Origin: a virus
Reading direction: 5' to 3' (one strand)
IMG/VR virus record: IMGVR_UViG_3300030328_004673
Coordinates: 1-38,548 of that record
Length of the DNA stretch: 38,548 nucleotides
Of the stretch, positions 1 to 6,608 are shown in pieces. The position numbers and the translations under genes were made by a program. The stretch's first letter is position 1. Every line of letters begins with the position of its first letter. The notes under the pieces were generated by a model. The model worked only from the letters and a program-made list of their open reading frames with translations. It was not told the DNA's origin and ran no database searches.

Positions 1-290
1 GACGACCGCTGAATTGCTCCATTTTTCCCCCCTCGCGCATACACGGCAGCTCACGCGTACGCGTTTATTCTGCGCGTGTAGACACGGTTATTGCGCGCGG
101 GCGCGGTTCTACATTTCCCGAGAGGGCGAACAATTTTTTCTAGTCACGGGAGCAAGTCCAACGAGAAAAACAGCAGCGCAAAACCCAACACGATCACAAC
201 TAGCTGTCTCGGTCAAACCTGGATTATTAAAAAACTTATTGACTGCCATTTGTAGTGTGACTAGGTCTTAAGGGCAACCACGGAGAAACC
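1..290. other. Left-end intergenic region, no gene
   Basis: No convincing coding frame is seen here; the 14-271 open frame has no good ribosome binding site and a composition unlike its neighbours. The stretch holds a perfect 12-bp palindrome at 53-64 (ACGCGTACGCGT), GC-rich alternating tracts around 90-108 (GCGCGCGGGCGCGG), and an AT-rich run at 222-240. If the molecule is circular, this joins 38486-38548 to form a divergent control region of about 350 bp between the + and - strand operons. It lies beside the packaging genes, so a packaging site (cos or pac) could be here, but no motif proves it. Confidence 0.6.
239..267 (+). promoter_or_regulatory. Weak sigma70-like promoter candidate for the + strand operon
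   Basis: TTGACT at 239-244 is a good -35 box. With a 17-bp spacer the -10 position would be TAGGTC (262-267), which is poor. It follows an AT-rich stretch and lies 24 bp before the first + strand start codon at 291. The first gene of an early operon needs a promoter here, so context supports the call more than the -10 does. Confidence 0.35.
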
Positions 291-470
291 ATGACCTACT
301 ACGAATCAGCCGAGGGCGAACAAATCACGAAGCAGCGAGCGCTCACGGAGCTTGCCACGCATTGTTGCGACGATCCCGCCACGGTTGCCGAGTTCGAGGA
401 AGTTTGGACCGAGAACCAAGAGAACGATCTGATCGAAGCGACTGTGGTTCTAGAGTTTCTAGGCCACTAA
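291..470 (+). CDS. Small acidic hypothetical protein, 59 aa
   Basis: An ATG at 291 follows the leader ACGGAGAAACC, which is the same ribosome-binding leader found before the next gene at 501. This supports a real short gene opening the + strand operon. The translation begins MTYYESAEGEQ and ends VVLEFLGH; it is acidic and rich in Glu and Ala/Thr, with a CC pair near residue 25 and no membrane segment. No family is recognised. Its stop codon TAA (468-470) is also the start of an AACC repeat array. As the first early gene it might be a host-takeover or regulatory peptide, but this is only position-based inference. Confidence 0.7.
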   Translation: MTYYESAEGEQITKQRALTELATHCCDDPATVAEFEEVWTENQENDLIEATVVLEFLGH

Positions 471-491
471 CCAACCAACCAACCAACCAAC
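469..491 (+). repeat. AACC tetranucleotide array 1 (about 5.75 copies)
   Basis: Perfect AACC units begin inside the TAA stop of the 291-470 gene and end just before the CGGAGAAACC leader of the 501 gene. The resulting mRNA leader has only A and C and would be unstructured. Related arrays lie at 907-938, 3109-3124, 10553-10568 and 11464-11475, all reading AACC on the coding strand. Confidence 0.95.
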
Positions 492-500
492 GGAGAAACC

Positions 501-908
501 ATGTACAAAACCCGAAGCCAATTGCAAAGCCTAAGCTGGGCAAGCCTAAAAGCGGAGCTTAAGCGCCTCGACGAACAAGCCCGACGAATTGACCGCAAGC
601 TAATCAAAGCACAGAATCAGGGGAGCATGGACGAGCTTGATGCAGCGATAGCCGAGCGGGCAGCATGGATGAAAGCCCATCGCCTCGCGCAAGAAGTCGA
701 ACTTGACCACGAGGACGAACGCGAAGAACGGCAACAGCTAATCGGACGAGTGGTGATACTGCGACGGGCAGCCTCGTATGGATGGAGCCGCTATCAGGTC
801 GTCGGAATAGGGATGAAGCCAGGGGTCTTGTTGGTCCAACGTGTACGAGCTAGCGGCGGCCTCCAAGCCACAAAGCAACGACGACACAAAGACTCGTTTA
901 TTTACTAA
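501..908 (+). CDS. Hypothetical protein with N-terminal coiled-coil, 135 aa
   Basis: The ATG at 501 has a GGAGA ribosome binding site 9 bases upstream. Residues about 5-80 are highly charged and helical (RLDEQARRIDRKLIKAQNQ, then EDEREERQQL), typical of a coiled coil. Residues about 80-115 look like a small beta-strand segment (GRVVILRRAASYGWSRYQVVG, shortened here: GRVVILRR and YQVVGIGMKPGVLLVQRV). The C-terminus is basic. No family is recognised. It lies between two AACC arrays in the + strand operon, so co-expression with its neighbours is likely. Confidence 0.75.
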   Translation: MYKTRSQLQSLSWASLKAELKRLDEQARRIDRKLIKAQNQGSMDELDAAIAERAAWMKAHRLAQEVELDHEDEREERQQLIGRVVILRRAASYGWSRYQVVGIGMKPGVLLVQRVRASGGLQATKQRRHKDSFIY

Positions 909-938
909 CCAACCAACCAACCAACCAACCAACCAACC
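907..938 (+). repeat. AACC tetranucleotide array 2 (8 perfect copies)
   Basis: This is the longest array: eight uninterrupted AACC units starting inside the TAA stop (906-908) of the preceding gene. It is followed by ACGAGAGCAAACC and the ATG at 952. Its length and perfection make copy-number change by slippage plausible. It lies outside coding sequence, so slippage would alter the leader, not a protein. Confidence 0.97.
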
Positions 939-951
939 ACGAGAGCAAACC

Positions 952-1755
952 ATGGCACAAGTAACCGCAGACGCGGCAATGTGGACCGGTACAACTACCA
1001 ACCGAAAGACGGGCAACGTGCCCACTATGGCCGTCGGCTCAACTCGAGAGCAAAGCCTAGACTCTTGCGAAGGCTGCCCGATGCGACCCAAAAAGCGCGG
1101 GGGCAATGGCGAGTGCTACGCGCAGAACGGAGGACTAGTGACAAAGGGTCATAGTTCTATGATTCGAGCGGCTGAATCTTTCCGCGAAAAGACAAAGCAT
1201 ATGAGCCGCGAGGAGATTAACGCAATACCAGCACGAAAGCGCAAAGACTACAGCCTACGGACTGCGCTACAACTTGCGGTGAAGACCGCCAAGATGGCCC
1301 GGCTTGGCTCCATCGGCGACCCTGGCGCGCTACCTCTCGACTACATCACCAAGGCAGTTGCCGCCGTTCGCAAAGCTGGACTGGACGCTGTAGGGTACAC
1401 CCACCACTGGCGAGACAAGCCAGAACTCGCCGGGATACTAATGGCAAGTTGCGACGACCTTTCCGAAGTGGACGACGCTCTGGCCCAGGGCTTCAGGGCT
1501 GCAGTGGTCCTACCTTGGGACCATGAGGGCAAGTTCACGACGCCCAACGGAGCAAAGGGTATCGTATGCCCTGCCATGGTGAAGCAGGGACTAACCTGTA
1601 ACGACTGCAGGCTATGCGATGGGTCCAAACGCGGTCCGGTTATCGGCTTTCCTAACCATGGCAAGCACGTGCAACACCTAATTCGAAAGCGAAACAAGCC
1701 TAAGACCAAGGCCAACAAATCACCGACCAATTGGATAGACACGCTCGACATATAG
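952..1755 (+). CDS. Conserved phage cysteine-cluster protein (DUF7227-like), 267 aa
   Basis: The ATG at 952 was chosen over the longer open frame from 841 because it follows a GAGAG leader just after the AACC array; the longer frame would translate the repeat. Cysteines form two groups: C39, C42 and C55 (SCEGCPMR, ECYA) and C206, C216, C219 and C222 (VCPAMV, TCNDCRLC), followed by an IGFPNHG segment near residue 231. From memory this pattern matches an uncharacterised phage family in which SCPL..CYA and CPA..CxxCxLC motifs bracket a helical/TIM-barrel-like middle. The cysteines suggest zinc or iron-sulphur binding. Function is unknown. It is the largest gene of the + strand operon. Confidence 0.75.
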   Translation: MAQVTADAAMWTGTTTNRKTGNVPTMAVGSTREQSLDSCEGCPMRPKKRGGNGECYAQNGGLVTKGHSSMIRAAESFREKTKHMSREEINAIPARKRKDYSLRTALQLAVKTAKMARLGSIGDPGALPLDYITKAVAAVRKAGLDAVGYTHHWRDKPELAGILMASCDDLSEVDDALAQGFRAAVVLPWDHEGKFTTPNGAKGIVCPAMVKQGLTCNDCRLCDGSKRGPVIGFPNHGKHVQHLIRKRNKPKTKANKSPTNWIDTLDI

Positions 1756-1764
1756 GAGGACACA

Positions 1765-1968
1765 ATGAACAAACTTTGGCAACAAGCACGGAAAGAGAGC
1801 GGCCTAGCCCGCTTCGAACGAACAACACGACGCAAGACCTACGAGGGAGGGCGGCTTAAGCTAGCGTACAACGTGCCCGGAACACCGGAATACGGACAAC
1901 GGCACATGCTTGAGGTACTTACCGCGCGTATTTACCGCAAGCTTAAGGAAGACACGACCCCTAACTAA
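1765..1968 (+). CDS. Small basic hypothetical protein, 67 aa
   Basis: A strong TAGGAGGA site lies 7 bases before the ATG at 1765, only 9 bases after the upstream stop, so the gene is translated from the same transcript as the 952 gene. The product is strongly basic (many Arg and Lys, e.g. RFERTTRRKTYEGGRLK and IYRKLKED), without cysteines or membrane segments. A nucleic-acid-binding role is possible from charge alone. No family is recognised. Confidence 0.7.
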   Translation: MNKLWQQARKESGLARFERTTRRKTYEGGRLKLAYNVPGTPEYGQRHMLEVLTARIYRKLKEDTTPN

Positions 1969-1974
1969 CTGAAA

Positions 1975-2076
1975 GACCCGGCCAGCAAACGCCGACCGGG
2001 TCAACCAACGAGCAACCAACCACGATCGCTCGACACACTCTAACACGCATGACTCGTTCACGCGACAGCTAGCTGT
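1975..2076 (+). promoter_or_regulatory. Hairpin plus 12-bp palindrome in intergenic gap
   Basis: The 129-bp gap after the 1765 gene has a 7-bp stem GACCCGG/CCGGGTC (1975-1981 and 1996-2002, 14-nt loop) without a T-run, a degenerate AACC stretch (2003-2021), and the perfect palindrome ACAGCTAGCTGT (2065-2076). A related CTAGCTGT element lies at about 200-207 in the left-end region. It may be a secondary regulatory point that divides the operon. A complete terminator or promoter is not visible. Confidence 0.4.
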
Positions 2077-2097
2077 GTCTCCGAGCTCGGGAGAACT

Positions 2098-2319
2098 ATG
2101 CGCCACTGTTTCGCAACTATCGAACACTACCTACCTAACGACTACCAAGTCACGATGGATATTACCTTTACCATATCTGGTGAAATGGAGGGAACCTACC
2201 TTGAACCACCAGACCCAGGATATATTTCTAACGTTGAGATAAGAGTCGACGGACAACCCTACACATTAAATGAAAATGATTTCAATTCTCTGCTTGACGA
2301 CCTGTGGGAGTGGGCCTAA
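2098..2319 (+). CDS. Hypothetical protein, 73 aa
   Basis: The ATG at 2098 follows GGGAGAACT. An internal ATG at 2155 (MDITFTISGEM) would give a 54-residue product. The product is acidic and ends in a Trp/Leu-rich tail (LLDDLWEWA). The middle looks like beta strands (ITFTISGEMEG, NVEIRVDGQPYTL). No family is recognised. Base composition is more AT-rich than the neighbouring + strand genes, which may point to a separate origin. Confidence 0.65.
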   Translation: MRHCFATIEHYLPNDYQVTMDITFTISGEMEGTYLEPPDPGYISNVEIRVDGQPYTLNENDFNSLLDDLWEWA

Positions 2320-2348
2320 GTCATTAGCAGCCAACGAGGAGAACCACC

Positions 2349-2729
2349 ATGGATACATTCTACAAACATCCAGACCATGACGCCGTCGTCGTTATGCGCA
2401 TGAAGCAAGGCATTACCTGTCTCGACTTCCTCGCTCAAGGACGCAGCCAAATCAAGAAGGCCGGCAACATTACCGGCTACAAGAAACGCAACCCGCAACG
2501 CAAGTACATGTTCGAGTATCTCTTACCGTTCATCCGCTGCGAGGTCATCGCCCAACGTCACGGCAAAGGAGACGGCACGCTGGACCGTGTCACAACCCAA
2601 CGCCTCGTCCATAAGGGGCCTTTCCGTATGCAGTTGTTCGTTCGTGGTCCGGTCGACCTTACCGACCTTGCTTTCGAAGTCGTCGAACACCGCCCTGTCG
2701 CTTTTAACTGGCCTAACCTAGAGGAGTAA
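2349..2729 (+). CDS. Hypothetical protein, 126 aa
   Basis: The ATG at 2349 is preceded by ACGAGGAGAACCACC, a good ribosome binding site. The protein is basic in its N-terminal half (GRSQIKKAGNITGYKKRNPQ) and acidic at the end. A segment around residues 85-110 (RLVHKGPFRMQLFVRGPVDL) echoes one in the 5626-6177 protein (KFVVHKGPVNHPLLTMQLP): both have VHKGP followed by hydrophobic residues. They may share a small domain, but the similarity is short. No family is recognised. Confidence 0.75.
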   Translation: MDTFYKHPDHDAVVVMRMKQGITCLDFLAQGRSQIKKAGNITGYKKRNPQRKYMFEYLLPFIRCEVIAQRHGKGDGTLDRVTTQRLVHKGPFRMQLFVRGPVDLTDLAFEVVEHRPVAFNWPNLEE

Positions 2730-2731
2730 TC

Positions 2732-3106
2732 ATGAACCATAAAATTCCACAGTACACACAACAGATAAACCGACTCTATCTTGAAGGATTAGAGATAGAG
2801 TTAGGGCTACACCCTTGCAACGCGGACCACGTCGAGATCACGGTTCGTCAATCGAAGGAATCACCACATCAAGGCCTGATCGAGACGCCGGACGGCCCTA
2901 TAGACGAGTGCTACTTCGTGGTGGATAAAGCAGCAGCTGCTCTTTTGGAGGATGCTTTCGCCAAGGTAGCCGAGCACTCCCCCCCTCTAACCGACGGGCA
3001 GCGGATGCGAATCGAGGAAGCAAACGGCATCGTTCTGCACGAGTCGCAACGTACCTACACTGACGGAGACAACAACACCTGGGTTCAAGCTTGGGTTCGC
3101 ATTTAA
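2732..3106 (+). CDS. Hypothetical acidic protein, 124 aa
   Basis: The ATG at 2732 comes 2 bases after the upstream stop; the site AGAGGAG lies inside the end of the previous gene, so translation is coupled. The product is acidic, with an alanine-rich helix around residues 70-85 (DKAAAALLEDAFAKVAEHS). The stop at 3104-3106 is followed at once by an AACC array. No family is recognised. Confidence 0.75.
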   Translation: MNHKIPQYTQQINRLYLEGLEIELGLHPCNADHVEITVRQSKESPHQGLIETPDGPIDECYFVVDKAAAALLEDAFAKVAEHSPPLTDGQRMRIEEANGIVLHESQRTYTDGDNNTWVQAWVRI

Positions 3107-3108
3107 CT

Positions 3109-3124
3109 AACCAACCAACCAACC
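3109..3124 (+). repeat. AACC tetranucleotide array 3 (4 copies plus a variant unit)
   Basis: Four AACC units follow the stop codon of the 2732 gene after CT, then a variant AAACC unit and the leader AACGAGGATACAACC of the 3145 gene. The placement between stop codon and ribosome binding site is the same as in arrays 1 and 2. Confidence 0.9.
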
Positions 3125-3144
3125 AAACCAACGAGGATACAACC

Positions 3145-3771
3145 ATGAATAAAAAACTCACCGGCATCGCTGCCTTACTTGCTAAGCGAGTACAGATACC
3201 TACACCTGAACCTGAAGAAACGGAACCCGGACCAACCCAGGCTATCGCCCGTGCTACCAAGTTGACTAACCAGATAGCTAAACTTCAGGAAGACTTAGAT
3301 AAACAACGCGACGTCATCAAAAAGGCAGCCATCGCTGTCGCCGGTAGTCGCGTAACGCACGGCCACAACGATGGCGGAACGCGCGTATTGTTTGACGGCT
3401 GCCACGTCGACGTTAAGCCACCGCTTAACCTATCACTAGGCAGCATCACCGACGACGACTTACGCGCAGCCATGTCGGCTAATGGTGATGACTTCGCAAC
3501 CTTCTTTAAGATTGTCCACACAGTTAAGCCTAAGTCATCGAAGGTCAGCGTCAGTCGAGACTGGGCTGTCGCAACCATTGGCGAGGATGCGGTCAAGTTA
3601 CTTGAACAGCGCATCACCTTTGTGAGTCGGGTGCGAGCGGTCTCGGCAGTCAATAACGTGCGGGCTTCTTTGGCTAAAGAAACAGACCCCGCTACTAAGG
3701 AACTACTGTCCGCCCTGTTTGATGACAAGCCTAGCGTTGCGATTGGTGGCTTCGAGAAGGAGGGCAAATGA
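3145..3771 (+). CDS. Hypothetical protein with coiled-coil, 208 aa
   Basis: The ATG at 3145 has the leader ACGAGGATACAACC; the open frame extends to 3091 but that would translate the AACC array. After a Pro/Glu-rich linker (residues 18-35) a helix follows (TKLTNQIAKLQEDLDKQRDVIKKAA) that looks like a coiled coil. Then comes a beta-type segment (RVLFDGCHVDVKPP) and a helical C-terminal half. No family is recognised. Its stop overlaps the ligase start as ATGA, implying translational coupling to the ligase. Confidence 0.75.
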   Translation: MNKKLTGIAALLAKRVQIPTPEPEETEPGPTQAIARATKLTNQIAKLQEDLDKQRDVIKKAAIAVAGSRVTHGHNDGGTRVLFDGCHVDVKPPLNLSLGSITDDDLRAAMSANGDDFATFFKIVHTVKPKSSKVSVSRDWAVATIGEDAVKLLEQRITFVSRVRAVSAVNNVRASLAKETDPATKELLSALFDDKPSVAIGGFEKEGK

Positions 3772-4271
3772 ACTGCTGGAACAACCCGCCTAAACCTAAA
3801 CCGCTGTTGCCCTATGGTCCGCGTTACCATGAACTTATCTTGAACCCCTCGTGGGTTCTCGAACCTAAGCTTAACGGTCAACGGTGCTTAACCTGGCTGA
3901 CCGAGCAGGGTGTGCGAAGCTTCACCCGTACAGGCAGCCGCTTGTTACGACTAACACAAGCCCTTCGCGGGATGAAGTGGCCCGAGACGTTGGTGCTTGA
4001 CGGTGAGTATTACGAGGGCACGTATCATGTGTTCGATTTGTACCGCGCAGGTGGTAACCTCGACACACGATACCGACAGCTAGCTCACGTGGTTGGTCAG
4101 TTTTCTGCCGACTACCCTATACAAATCATGCCACGTTGGGAGAAGATAGGCGCCTACGAGCGTGCGTTGGACGCGGGCTACGAGGGCATTGTCCTCAAGT
4201 CCCGAGCCCATCTCTATAACATGCCACCATTCAACCAGAAGGATCCGCTTTGGCGGAAGGTGAAACCATGA
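3768..4271 (+). CDS. Minimal ATP-dependent DNA ligase-like nucleotidyltransferase, 167 aa
   Basis: Ligase motifs occur in the expected order: motif I EPKLNGQR with nucleotidyl-acceptor Lys34 and Arg39; motif III VLDGEYY (Glu80); IIIa YHVFDL (86-91); motif IV EGIVLKS (Glu139); motif V WRKVKP (Lys164, Lys166) at the very C-terminus. The protein is only the adenylyltransferase core. The OB-fold domain (motif VI) of full ligases is missing, and the usual KxDG Asp is Asn (KLNG). It may seal nicks with a partner, work on another end, or bind nucleotide only. It overlaps both neighbours by 4 bases (ATGA), so it is translated in a coupled series with 3145 and 4268. A frameshift loss of an OB domain looks unlikely because the next gene starts at once with zinc-finger cysteines. 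Confidence 0.85.
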   Translation: MNCWNNPPKPKPLLPYGPRYHELILNPSWVLEPKLNGQRCLTWLTEQGVRSFTRTGSRLLRLTQALRGMKWPETLVLDGEYYEGTYHVFDLYRAGGNLDTRYRQLAHVVGQFSADYPIQIMPRWEKIGAYERALDAGYEGIVLKSRAHLYNMPPFNQKDPLWRKVKP

Positions 4272-4807
4272 GTAAACTAGAAGCGTGTTCTGAATGTGGA
4301 TCGAAAAACATTTTCTTTCGAGCGATGGCCTGGGTTAATCCTGCCACCTACAAAGTTGCAGAGTTTGAGATCATGGACAACATGAATGTGTGGTGCAACG
4401 ACTGCCAAGGCGAAGTGGAACTGGAAGAGTTCCCCGATGTTCTTCCCTGCGACGACTGTGGCGAGGCTCTTTACTACGACAATGATGATGAAATGTACTA
4501 CCACGTCAAGCAAGGGCATGAATGTTTCTTGCACGGATTCAAGGATGAGTCCGCAACGGGCGCGGCCGGACAAACAATGGCAGGCTGGTTTGTCCGTTCT
4601 AAAGATCAACAATTACTGACAGCAGCAGCTGCTGATTTTATTGAAAAAGTGAGAACGCAAACCGGCGTAACTCCAGTCTCTGAATCTCTCAATAAGGAGG
4701 TAGTTCATATCGACCTTGAGTTTATGCTTAGTGATGCCAAGTTGGCATTGACGGAATTTGATTGGCTAGAAAGCTGGTCACAACAATGGAATATCGAACT
4801 AGAATAG
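4268..4807 (+). CDS. Zinc-ribbon protein, 179 aa
   Basis: The ATG at 4268 overlaps the ligase stop (ATGA). Cysteine pairs C7/C10 (CSECGSKN), C43/C46 (CNDCQG) and C61/C64 (CDDCGEAL) plus H79/H84 suggest one or two zinc ribbons, the first of the Lar/restriction-alleviation or transcript-factor type (CxxCG.K at the N-terminus). Residues about 95-179 are acidic and helical. The tight coupling to the ligase suggests work in the same nucleic-acid process. The exact role is unknown. Confidence 0.75.
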   Translation: MSKLEACSECGSKNIFFRAMAWVNPATYKVAEFEIMDNMNVWCNDCQGEVELEEFPDVLPCDDCGEALYYDNDDEMYYHVKQGHECFLHGFKDESATGAAGQTMAGWFVRSKDQQLLTAAAADFIEKVRTQTGVTPVSESLNKEVVHIDLEFMLSDAKLALTEFDWLESWSQQWNIELE

Positions 4808-4816
4808 GAGGGGAAC

Positions 4817-5173
4817 GTGAGCTTTATACAACTTGAACTTGAGTTCTACAACGTCGCTATACCCGTTGAGTGGGCAGCCTTTGATACGTCAGGTGTGCCC
4901 TTGCTCACACGGCAACAAGCTATTGACGAAACCGACACCCTACTTGAAAGCCACTGCTTTCGTATGACCGACAACATTGAGGACTGGCATGCGTTCGTTA
5001 ACATGCTGATGACGCTGTGTGACGAGGGATACTTGGACAACTCACGATGTATGGAGGCGCTTGGTCCCGTGAACTTTGCCAAGCACCTTGCAGATATTCA
5101 GGCCTGCCCTACCTCTGGTGAGGAGGAATGTTTAGATATGGAATGCCCTATCCACGGAGGTCACGATGACTAA
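4817..5173 (+). CDS. Hypothetical acidic protein, 118 aa
   Basis: A GTG start at 4817 follows the strong site TAGGAGGGGAAC. The product is acidic and ends with a Cys/His cluster (CPTSGEEECLDMECPIHGGH) that could bind one metal ion. The N-terminus is aromatic and hydrophobic (FIQLELEFYNVAIPVEW). No family is recognised. It overlaps the next gene by 8 bases. Confidence 0.7.
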   Translation: MSFIQLELEFYNVAIPVEWAAFDTSGVPLLTRQQAIDETDTLLESHCFRMTDNIEDWHAFVNMLMTLCDEGYLDNSRCMEALGPVNFAKHLADIQACPTSGEEECLDMECPIHGGHDD

Positions 5174-5636
5174 AGAACAACCGTACTACCCGGTCGGCAC
5201 GCGCGTCATTCTACACTATCCATTCGACGTGTTCCCTACTTGCATTGTCGAAGCCGGACAGACTGGCGTGGTCGACGACGTAAGCGAGAAGCACATGTGG
5301 ATTAAATTAGACAACCACCACGAGGGGCTTGATTACAATTCGATTGTTGTTACCGACGACTTTGATTTTGACTTTGGTATTCGTGAGGTTGCTAACAAGG
5401 ACAACCTGTCTGCGGCTTTGGTCACACAGGTAAATCTTGGAGACAACTTGGTTGCGTATCAGATGGTCGTTGGACCACTCGACTGCTATTGGTATCCGCT
5501 GGACGGCAAGCCAACCGCTGCCATATTCCACAAGGACGATTACGACACGCCTCTTATGTGGGTCGACTCACCGTCACTGGATGATGCGCTAGTTAAGTTC
5601 GAGCAACACCTTAGTGAGGCAACTGATGACAATTGA
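5166..5636 (+). CDS. Hypothetical protein with SH3-like N-terminal segment, 156 aa
   Basis: The ATG at 5166 overlaps the upstream stop by 8 bases and has GGAGG seven bases upstream (CGGAGGTCACG). Residues about 5-60 (YYPVGTRVILHYP, CIVEAGQTGVVDDV, MWIKLDNHHEGLDY) resemble a small SH3-like barrel of the kind found in many phage proteins. The rest is acidic with mixed strands and helices. The function is unknown. The end overlaps the start of the 5626 gene by 11 bases. Confidence 0.7.
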   Translation: MTKEQPYYPVGTRVILHYPFDVFPTCIVEAGQTGVVDDVSEKHMWIKLDNHHEGLDYNSIVVTDDFDFDFGIREVANKDNLSAALVTQVNLGDNLVAYQMVVGPLDCYWYPLDGKPTAAIFHKDDYDTPLMWVDSPSLDDALVKFEQHLSEATDDN

Positions 5637-6177
5637 TGAACCCTTTTCTTTACATGTAACTAGACTCGCTCGCCAGGCAGAGACCACACGCTTTAAGGGA
5701 TTGGCCGAGAAGATATGTGAACTCGATAGCGAGAAGCAGCTGAAGGGGCTGGCCATTGAGGCTCCCCGCAAAGACCGCAACGTCAAGGGCTACCTCATTG
5801 AACTTGGACCTGACAAGTTTGTGGTTCACAAAGGACCGGTCAACCACCCACTGCTTACTATGCAGCTGCCTAACGGGAAACACATTTTACCTCCGAAGGT
5901 TGCTGCTAGTCTTGTGAATGTACATCCGTGGACATTGCACCTAACGCTTTATCGACGACGCAGTAAGCCTGTGCTTATGGCTTGTGAGTACGGCTGCTAC
6001 TACCAACGCAAACGTGCTGACGGTAAGTTGGGTCGACGCTTTACACGTGATGGTGATGCGTTCCCTACTAGCATCCGTCTACCTCCAGACCTGCACGATC
6101 GAATACGTGAAGAGCAAGAGTCCTTGAACGACATTGTCGTTACGGCTCTCCGCTATTGGTTCAAACGGAAACGATAA
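5626..6177 (+). CDS. Putative ribbon-helix-helix DNA-binding protein, 183 aa
   Basis: The ATG at 5626 is preferred to the GTG at 5614, because GTGAGG would then serve as its ribosome binding site with a 6-base gap. The C-terminal 38 residues (FPTSIRLPPDLHDRIREEQ, then SLNDIVVTALRYWFKRKR) fit a ribbon-helix-helix pattern: one strand, two amphipathic helices and a basic tail. The N-terminal 140 residues are basic and unrecognised. It is the last gene of the + strand operon and could be a regulator. Its stop lies one base from the 3' end of the opposing tRNA-Asn gene, and no terminator hairpin separates them. Confidence 0.7.
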   Translation: MTIDEPFSLHVTRLARQAETTRFKGLAEKICELDSEKQLKGLAIEAPRKDRNVKGYLIELGPDKFVVHKGPVNHPLLTMQLPNGKHILPPKVAASLVNVHPWTLHLTLYRRRSKPVLMACEYGCYYQRKRADGKLGRRFTRDGDAFPTSIRLPPDLHDRIREEQESLNDIVVTALRYWFKRKR

Positions 6178-6178
6178 A

Positions 6179-6251
6179 CTGGGGCGGTAGGATTCGAACC
6201 TACACCCTTCGGATTAACAGTCCGACGTACTGCCAATTGTACTACACCCCA
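6179..6251 (-). tRNA. tRNA-Asn (anticodon GTT)
   Basis: Read on the - strand, the 73-nt sequence folds into a complete cloverleaf: acceptor TGGGGTG/CGCCCCA (one G-U pair), D stem GTAC/GTAC, anticodon stem TCGGA/TCCGA with loop CTGTTAA (anticodon at + 6216-6218), T stem GTAGG/CCTAC with loop TTCGAAT, discriminator G. The 3' CCA is not encoded (next bases TTT), so host CCA-adding enzyme is needed. It begins 6 bases after the SSB stop, so it is probably processed from the end of the long - strand transcript. G73 is usual for bacterial tRNA-Asn. It marks the convergence point of the two operons. Confidence 0.96.
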
Positions 6252-6257
6252 TCGTTA

Positions 6258-6596
6258 TTAGAAGGGCACCTCGTCATCGAGCTGTCCGGCTGTGGCCGTC
6301 TTTGGTCCCCAAAACTTAATGTCTGACACGTTGACTTCAAAGCTTTGTTGCTTCGTACCGTCACCTTTGGCCCACTCTCTCGACGTCAGGTTTCCGTGGA
6401 GCGAAACGCGCGTACCTTTTAACAGCGACTTCTCTAGTGCTTCCGCTCGTTTGCCCCAAATCGTACAGCGATACCACGTTGTATTGTTTTTGGGGTCACT
6501 GCTAGCCAAACTAAACGACAATAGAAACCCGTTGTCGTATCGCTTGAGCTCTGCATTTCGTCCTAAGTTTCCATCGACATGTACATATGCTGCCAT
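6258..6596 (-). CDS. ssb: Single-stranded DNA-binding protein (SSB), 112 aa
   Basis: The product has a compact OB-fold core (YVHVDGNLGRNAELKRY, FSLASSD, TTWYRCTIWGKRAEAL, KGTRVSLHGNLTSREW) and the typical acidic SSB tip DDEVPF at the C-terminus, which docks host and phage partner proteins. It is short (E. coli SSB is 178 aa) because the linker is nearly absent. The second of two adjacent ATGs (6596) is favoured, since GGAGGA would be too close to the first (6599). The DnaQ-like exonuclease, ERF and RusA upstream make this part of the recombination module. A long hairpin precedes the start. Confidence 0.95.
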   Translation of the reverse strand: MAAYVHVDGNLGRNAELKRYDNGFLLSFSLASSDPKNNTTWYRCTIWGKRAEALEKSLLKGTRVSLHGNLTSREWAKGDGTKQQSFEVNVSDIKFWGPKTATAGQLDDEVPF

Positions 6597-6608
6597 CATT
6601 CCTCCAAA

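Noticed and set aside
841-951. N-terminal extension of the 952 gene through the AACC array (LFTNQPTNQPTNQP)
   Set aside because: The frame is open only because (CCAA)n has no stop. The ATG at 952 has a leader like its neighbours, and the extension overlaps the preceding gene.
738-1106. - strand ORF with GWLVGWLVGWLV
   Set aside because: It is the antisense of the AACC repeat and of two + strand genes with better coding evidence.
3768-4807. Frameshift between ligase and zinc-ribbon gene that split a full-length ligase
   Set aside because: The downstream frame begins with a zinc ribbon and shows no OB-fold or motif VI sequence.
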